Of a stretch of DNA of 64,000 nt, positions 58,373 to 64,000 are shown one piece after another. The notes under the pieces were generated by a model, which saw only the letters and a list, made by a program, of their open reading frames with translations, searched no databases and was not told where the DNA came from. The DNA is taken from the NCBI GenBank assembly GCA_951213105.1, contig OX578140.1:33902941-33966940 (forward strand). Direction: 5' to 3'. The position numbers and the translations under genes are program-made. The DNA is from Amaurobius ferox (Eukaryota > Arthropoda > Arachnida > Araneae > Amaurobiidae). The number at the start of each line of letters is the position of its first letter. Within the stretch, counting starts at the first letter, position 1.

Positions 58373-60474
58373 AACACTTTACAACAAAGTTGAAAAGTGT
58401 TTATGACTTTGTTCATTCTGTCTGTCTGTCTGTCCGTTAGCACGATAACTACTGTAAAAATAACTTAATCAAAATGAAATTTTAGTATGTTGTTCAGACG
58501 GTCTGTAGGACCTGGGAATATAAATGAATAATATCACCTAATTAGTTTTGGATTGAACCCGGGTTAAAAAAATGAAATACATTGAACCCTATGGGACCTA
58601 ATTTTTCAAACATTTTTTAAGCGGATTTAAAATTCACAAATTGCTTCGAAAATTTTAGGTAATATTCAAATTATTCCATAAAATATATAAAAAAAAATTC
58701 AGCAAAATATATTCAGTAGTTTTTTTTAAAAAAAATTAAAATATTAATTACACCTCTTATGTGAAGCGATCACGTGGCCATGATATCAAAAGATCACGTG
58801 ACCCACTTCAAAATAAAATATGGCATCCATCTTGTCTCAAAATTGTGATTTTTAAAGTTCTTTTTAATTCATATTGAGTGTTGTATTCGTCTGAAAACCG
58901 CTTTATTTTTGCTTACATTCTGTGCATCTACATACTGAAACAACGCAATGACAATATATTTGAGTTTAAATGATCATCCAAATTTGATTATTTCTACAAC
59001 GAAGCTTATTTTTCACCTATGTAAAATGTAAACAGCAAAATATATGGAATGAGTTGTATTAGAATTTCTGTATTTCTTTAACACAAAATCATTTAGTCCA
59101 TGGAGTCTGCGTAGCTGATATGAATGAAATATTCCTTGATTTTACAACGAGAAGGACGATTTTTTCGATGAAGTTTTACGCATAGTGTTTAATTACTTGT
59201 AGCTCCATGGTCTTAAGGTTTGAAATAAAATAAATTATTTTAGTACTGTGATGAATGAAATGAATGGGAAAATTTTGTGAATGAAATGCTGCTTTTACAG
59301 AGAGAGTCAAGCGTGTTATTTTTCTATGACGTAATTTGAATGAATGTCAGTTGTTTTCGATGAAGTTTTCAAATATAATAAATTATCGTAGTATTATGAT
59401 GATTTAAAAAATATTACCGAGGAATGGATCGCATTTTAGAGATGTTTAAACCAGGCAATTTATATTTCAATGCCGTCATTTGAATGAAGTTCATTTTTTT
59501 CGATGAGGGTTTAAGATTTCAAATATAATAAATAATGTAGTATTGTGATAAGTTTTAAAATATTACTTATGAATGTATTGCATTTTAGAGATGTTTAAAT
59601 AAAATTGCATTGAAGTTGGAAAGTGTTTCATAATCAATGCTTTAAGCATAATTGATCTTTCTTGTTAGAGTTTTTTTCAATTCATCTTGAGTGTTGTATT
59701 CGTGCTAAAACCGCTTTATTTTTGCTTAAATTCTGTGCATCTACATACTGAAACACGCAATTACAATATATTTCAGTTTAAATGATCATCCAAATTTGAT
59801 TATTTCTACAACGAAGCCTAATTTTCACTTATGTAAAATGTAAACTGCAAAATATATAGAATTAGTTGTATAAGAATTGCTGTATTTCTTTAACGCAACA
59901 TTACTTAGCTCATGGGGTCTGCATAGCAGAGATGAATGAAATATTCATTGATTTTACAGAAAGAAGGACGTATTTTTTTCGATGAAGTTTTTAAGCATTG
60001 AGTTTAATTACTTGTAACTCCATGGTCTTAAGTTTTTAAATAAAATAAATTATTATAGTATTGTGATGAATCCAATGAACGGGAAAATGTTAATAAATGA
60101 AATGCTGCTTTTATAGAGAGAGCCAGGTGTGTTATATTTCGATGGCGTCGTTTGAATAAATTTCAGTTGTTTTCAATGAAGTTTTCAAATATGGTAAATT
60201 ATTGTAGTATTATGATAATTTTTAAAATTTAACCGAGGAATATATCGGATTTTTGAGACTGTTAAACCAGGCAATTCATATTTCAATGCCGTCACTTGAA
60301 TGAAGTTAGTTTTTTCGATGAAGTTTTAAAATATAATAAATTAATGTAGTATTGTGATAATTTTTAAAATATTACTGAGGAATGTATCGCATTTTAGAGA
60401 TGTTTAAATAAAATTGCATTAAAGTTGGAAAGTGTTTCATAACCACTGCTTTATGCATGATTGATCTTTCTTGT
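58373..60474 (+). repeat. Family A repeat, copy A3, inserted in B7
   Basis: Head AACACTTTAC..., (TCTG)n, body and 3' hairpin/CTTTCTTGT end. Longer than A2 because about 810 bases (58857-59664) are duplicated in tandem (59667-60474), each ending in the family 3' signature. B sequence continues directly on both sides. Confidence 0.85.
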
Positions 60475-60931
60475 ATTTTATACGATTTTTTGATAAATTT
60501 ATTTTTAAAATGTGCAATATCTCGAGAACGGTCCAGGTTAGCCTTCTAAAGTTTATATCAATCGCTTTCTAATGAAAAATTACACTAGAAATGACTATTT
60601 GTACAACTTTATGAGCGGTTTTTTTTTTTGATGATTTTTTCAAAATTTCACTCGCATATTTAGTAGGGTTCTGAACTTTTGATTACACTTAAAAACAATG
60701 GGCTTCTAGTACTCAGGGATTGTAATTTTTGTACAAAATTTTGTTTGAATTGATTTTTTCGTTCGTCAGATATCGCATTTACAGACACACACATATACAG
60801 ACATCACCTCAAAAACGCTTGATTCGTTTTCAGGGATGCTTGATACGTGCTCTCCAGTCGAAAACACGAATTCACATTTTCGACCCAGTCACAATACTTT
60901 CTTTATACATTATACTATGTATATAAAAAAA
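60475..60931 (-). repeat. Family B copy B7, 5' half
   Basis: Resumes at ATTTTATACGATTTTTTGAT and runs to the head (ACTTTCTTTATACATTATAC) near 60931. Confidence 0.75.
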
Positions 60932-61320
60932 TGAAAATATAATAATGTTTAATTATAATAAGTAAACGGCATTATATTTTGTATCAATTTTTATTGAAAT
61001 GGATAAATTGAATGCAAATTGCCAGATGTATAAATGTATTTAATTTAATTCCACTGCTGAGCAATGTAATATTATTTTCTTAAAATTAAGCTTCGAAAAA
61101 TAAAAGCTTCTTTAAAAATCTTTGAAAAATGAAAGCGTCTTAAGCTCGTTAAAAATTAAGCTTCTTGGAGAATAATATTATCCCCATCTATACTTTTGAC
61201 ATTATCATATATTTAAAATCTATGAAATGAAAATAAAAGCTATCTAATTCTTTATTCAAAAATTTTAATTATAAAATTTCATGCAGATACATGCATTTAT
61301 TTTTCAGTTATCGTACCTGC
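60932..61320. other. Nothing recognised
   Basis: Repeated AAGCTTC motifs at 61089-61165; no gene. Confidence 0.35.
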
Positions 61321-61353
61321 GAGACCAGAAATCGATCTCATACTAGTTAGATA

Positions 61354-61639
61354 TGTGAGACTAGAAATCGATCTCACACCAGTTACTGTGAGACAGTTTT
61401 ATGTACATTATTTATTGTCTCTGAAACGTCATACAATACCTTCAGTCTCAATGACGCCAAAGGTTAGATAAAACCATTAATTTAGCGGCGTCAAGACAGA
61501 GGGGGGTTGACGGTCTCTTAAGAAAATGTGAAGTAACAACATTGGATAAAAAGGTATTGACTGATTTTTCATGCACAATAAATAATGTACATAAAACTGT
61601 CTCTCAATAACTGGTGTGTGATCGGTTTCTGGTCTCACA
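61354..61639. mobile_element. MITE-like element with 65-bp inverted repeats
   Basis: The left arm 61354-61418 (TGTGAGACTAGAAATCGATC...) and right arm 61575-61639 (...GGTTTCTGGTCTCACA) pair with about seven mismatches. The first 36 bases are preceded by a partial direct copy at about 61320-61353. No clear target duplication. The loop (61453-61553) recurs inverted at 62388-62482. Confidence 0.7.
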
Positions 61640-62387
61640 CATCTTTAAAATGTGGTGCACATAAGAGTTAAACTTAAAGTTGGCCTTTTAAAATTATTAG
61701 TTTGGTAAGATTGACATAGCCGTAAATTCATATTAGTGGAACTCATTATTAAAATAAACATTGCGTTGTTTGCCGCTATTGAAACCTGCCAATTATTTTC
61801 TTTAACGTGAGTTCTGTAAAGGAATATTAATTAACGTAATACTAAATTGATTGCAGCATTTTAACTTTAACAATAACTCATTTATTAACAACATAAAATA
61901 CTTATTATTCAATTACAACGATTTGCATATTTACTTGCGAAGGATCGAACAAAATGTGAGAGGTTTGCCTTGTGAGACCAGATCACTATTTGTTATCGAA
62001 ATAATCTAAGACCTGCTACCATATTTAATAAGCACATACCTGACCACAACGTTTGCTTCTTTGTAAATGTACTGATTTTTTCACCTTTTGTTGAAGTCTC
62101 CTTGAACTCTGACTGTCGTCGAATTGCATGTTAGGACACCTTTCGCGGACTATCTCCGGACCAGTCTGTCGAAGTCGTTCTCCATATTCGTTTTATATGT
62201 CTAGTCGTTCTGTATCTCCGTTCTTATATCATTCTGTTCGTTCTACATATCTAGTCGTCCTCTGTAAGTATCCTCATTCTATGAATTCGTTCTGTCTTAG
62301 GTTGTGACTCTTTTGCCCCAGGTCTGACACTCCTCTTTTGCTCCTATTGGCCGTCTTCATGGCGAAGCCACAAGCATCTTCTCCATT
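61640..62387. other. Unassigned DNA with short CT-rich repeats
   Basis: At about 62160-62280 units built on 'TATGTCTAGTCGTTCTGTATC' recur two or three times. TTGTGAGACCAGATCAC at 61972 echoes the MITE tip. Possibly a larger unrecognised element spanning to 62482. Confidence 0.4.
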
Positions 62388-62482
62388 GGTCAGCCTTTTT
62401 ATCCAATGTCGTTACTTCACATTTTCATAAGAGTCCTTTGACCTCCCTCTGTCTTGACGCCCCTAAATTTATGGTTTTATCT
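62388..62482 (-). repeat. Inverted partner of the MITE loop
   Basis: The reverse complement of 61453-61553: GGCGTCAAGACAGAGGG, AAAATGTGAAGTAAC and CATTGGATAAAAAGG are shared. Confidence 0.75.
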
Positions 62483-63134
62483 GAACTATGTGCTGTATCT
62501 CAAAAATCTTGAATCCTAAAAAGTTTAGGAACAACAACGCCATCAACTATGATATCAGAAAGATAAAATCATTCTGGTATAAACTAAATAATTACTTAAT
62601 CTTATTTCAATAAAATAATTCCACTATAAAATATAATTAATGACTTAAATTAGCTTAGGGTATCTGCATTTCAAAAAATCAATTTATTAGCCATTTTGTT
62701 TTATTGCAAATATTAAAGCGGAGCAAAACCATTAAATAATAACTGTTTAATTTATAACGACAAAGAAACAATTCAAATCGGTGTCCAGAACGCACTGAGG
62801 TGGAAATAAAATTCTCTTAAATTCGATTAAAAAGTCCGTGATCCCGTTTCCAGAAAGATTGTATCTTTAATTAGTTGGACGCAGAACGAGTTGCGTGTTC
62901 TTGATGTAAAACTCAATCAACTTGGAATGAGCGGATTTGAGTTGCATTTTATAATGGTAGAATGCATTTTGATTCAGTTGTGGGTCTTGGAAATTTAACA
63001 TTTTGTTTAATATACTTATATTCCAACCAGCTTATTTTAGTGTTTTAATATATCTTAAATGATCTTAGTGGGAAAATATGGAATTATAAATTAACATTTA
63101 ATGAAAAGCGTTATTTAGAACTTTCGTTTATAAA
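62483..63134. other. Nothing recognised
   Basis: AT-rich, no gene or family match. Confidence 0.4.
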
Positions 63135-63200
63135 AAATCTGATGTCGCCAGCACAAGACTTTTTTTATATAATGCAATGAATTTATTGAATTTACTTTTT
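63135..63200 (-). repeat. Family B 3' end, solo fragment
   Basis: AAAAAATCTGATGTCGCCAG through TTATATAATGCAATGAATTT, the B 3' signature without the rest. Confidence 0.65.
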
Positions 63201-63339
63201 CCACGATGAAACTGTGAAGCATAAGAACTACAGCCCGATGTTTTTAATCTTGAATTGTATATCTGTTGCTTTTCCGGTTGATAACATGTAAAAATATTTC
63301 AAAGCACCCGTTTGACTTATATTTCACGTAACAAACAAT

Positions 63340-63560
63340 TGCTAATTATCAATATTGATAGCATCCGCAATAAGCAATATAGTCCATTTATTAAAATATT
63401 TTACTAAAATATTTTAATAAATAATTCATCATTTCTGCGTCATTCTAGTTAACGTAACTTCATTTTCACAAATTTGACTATATTTGCTTCAATCTAGGGC
63501 CGAAATATTGCCAAGTTGGCGATATTCCGCTAAATGAGTCGCCAAATTGATCAACAAGTG
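63340..63560 (-). repeat. Family B-related module
   Basis: Parallels 57310-57560 block by block (ATTATCAATATTGATAGCAT, GCAATAAGCAATAT, GCCAAGTTGGCGATATTCCG). Confidence 0.55.
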
Positions 63561-63842
63561 TTAAACAAACGTAGAGAAAAGCCTTTCATATATATAAATG
63601 CTTTTCTCTACTGTTGGAGAATTGGCCACCAACCCAATACTCCCTGCTACATGCCCAGAGCCACGCGACCGCTTCAACGTAACCTCCTCTGCATGAAAAT
63701 ATCATCAGTGTCTTTTCCCAGTAATTGTAACAACTTGCTTCACATTTCGCTTAAGCGGGATTTTGGTGACCGTTTCACTCGTTTGGAAATACGTCCATAA
63801 ACGAGTGATGATGGAATGGTACAGACAAAAGAATTTAGCAAA

Positions 63843-63938
63843 ATCCATGAAAATGAAATTAGCAGCATCCATGAAAATGAAATTAGCAGCATCCATGAAA
63901 ATGAAATTAGCAGCATCCATGAAAATGAAATTAGCAAC
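63843..63938 (+). repeat. 24-bp minisatellite, four units
   Basis: ATCCATGAAAATGAAATTAG plus CAGC, repeated at exact 24-base spacing (63843, 63867, 63891, 63915), with one change in the last unit. The unit is a multiple of three, so it stays open in several frames and produces spurious frames on minus. Confidence 0.92.
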
Positions 63939-64000
63939 ATCCAGTCCAGCCTTAAATATCCCAATAGCATGGCATTGTTATGAATCGGCCATACATATTC

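Noticed and set aside
63705..63970. Repetitive minus frames (MDAANFIF repeats)
   Set aside because: Produced by a 24-base minisatellite whose unit is a multiple of three.

Overview
This is an AT-rich eukaryotic window made almost entirely of transposable elements and their remains. I found no intact host gene, no rRNA and no functional tRNA gene. The element mix (Ty3/Gypsy, a Penelope-like reverse transcriptase, Tc1, a Tigger/pogo derivative, a LINE 3' end, tRNA-derived SINEs with a CAA tail, and many palindrome-headed repeats with TCTG or TG microsatellites) suggests an arthropod. A spider or other chelicerate is my best guess, but that part is inference.

The best-preserved object is a Ty3/Gypsy LTR retrotransposon at 1726-12661 (10.9 kb, TSD TAGGT). 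Its two LTRs differ by about five substitutions and one indel. It carries gag with a CCHC knuckle (one internal TGA). A UUUAAAC slippery site at the gag stop, followed 7 nt later by an 11-bp stem, would feed ribosomes into pol in the -1 frame. Pol has protease, RT, RNase H and DD35E integrase, broken by two one-base frameshifts. About 3.75 kb without coding capacity lies between pol and the 3' LTR.

The other protein-coding remains are: a Tc1 transposase pseudogene (about 20957-21960, minus); a Tigger/pogo element with perfect TA-flanked ends and its catalytic domain deleted (23579-24959); a second Gypsy fragment, integrase C-terminus plus LTR (30788-31880, minus); a Penelope-like RT (37172-38224, minus) lying between two (TA)n tracts; and a LINE C-terminal region (46540-48203, plus) split by another repeat.

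Most of the rest is three related non-coding families, called A, B and C here. Each begins with a short palindrome followed by a microsatellite. B is inserted inside the LINE open frame and A is inserted inside a B copy, so both are mobile. B has a strong internal stem built from TTGGCGA motifs, and its 3' end is tandemly duplicated in two separate copies. The layout recalls Helitron/Helentron-type non-autonomous elements, but this is unproven. Smaller items include six SINE copies or fragments, a TTAA-flanked element, a TA-flanked foldback, two hairpin or TIR elements and several minisatellites. The nesting order that can be read is LINE, then B, and B, then A.
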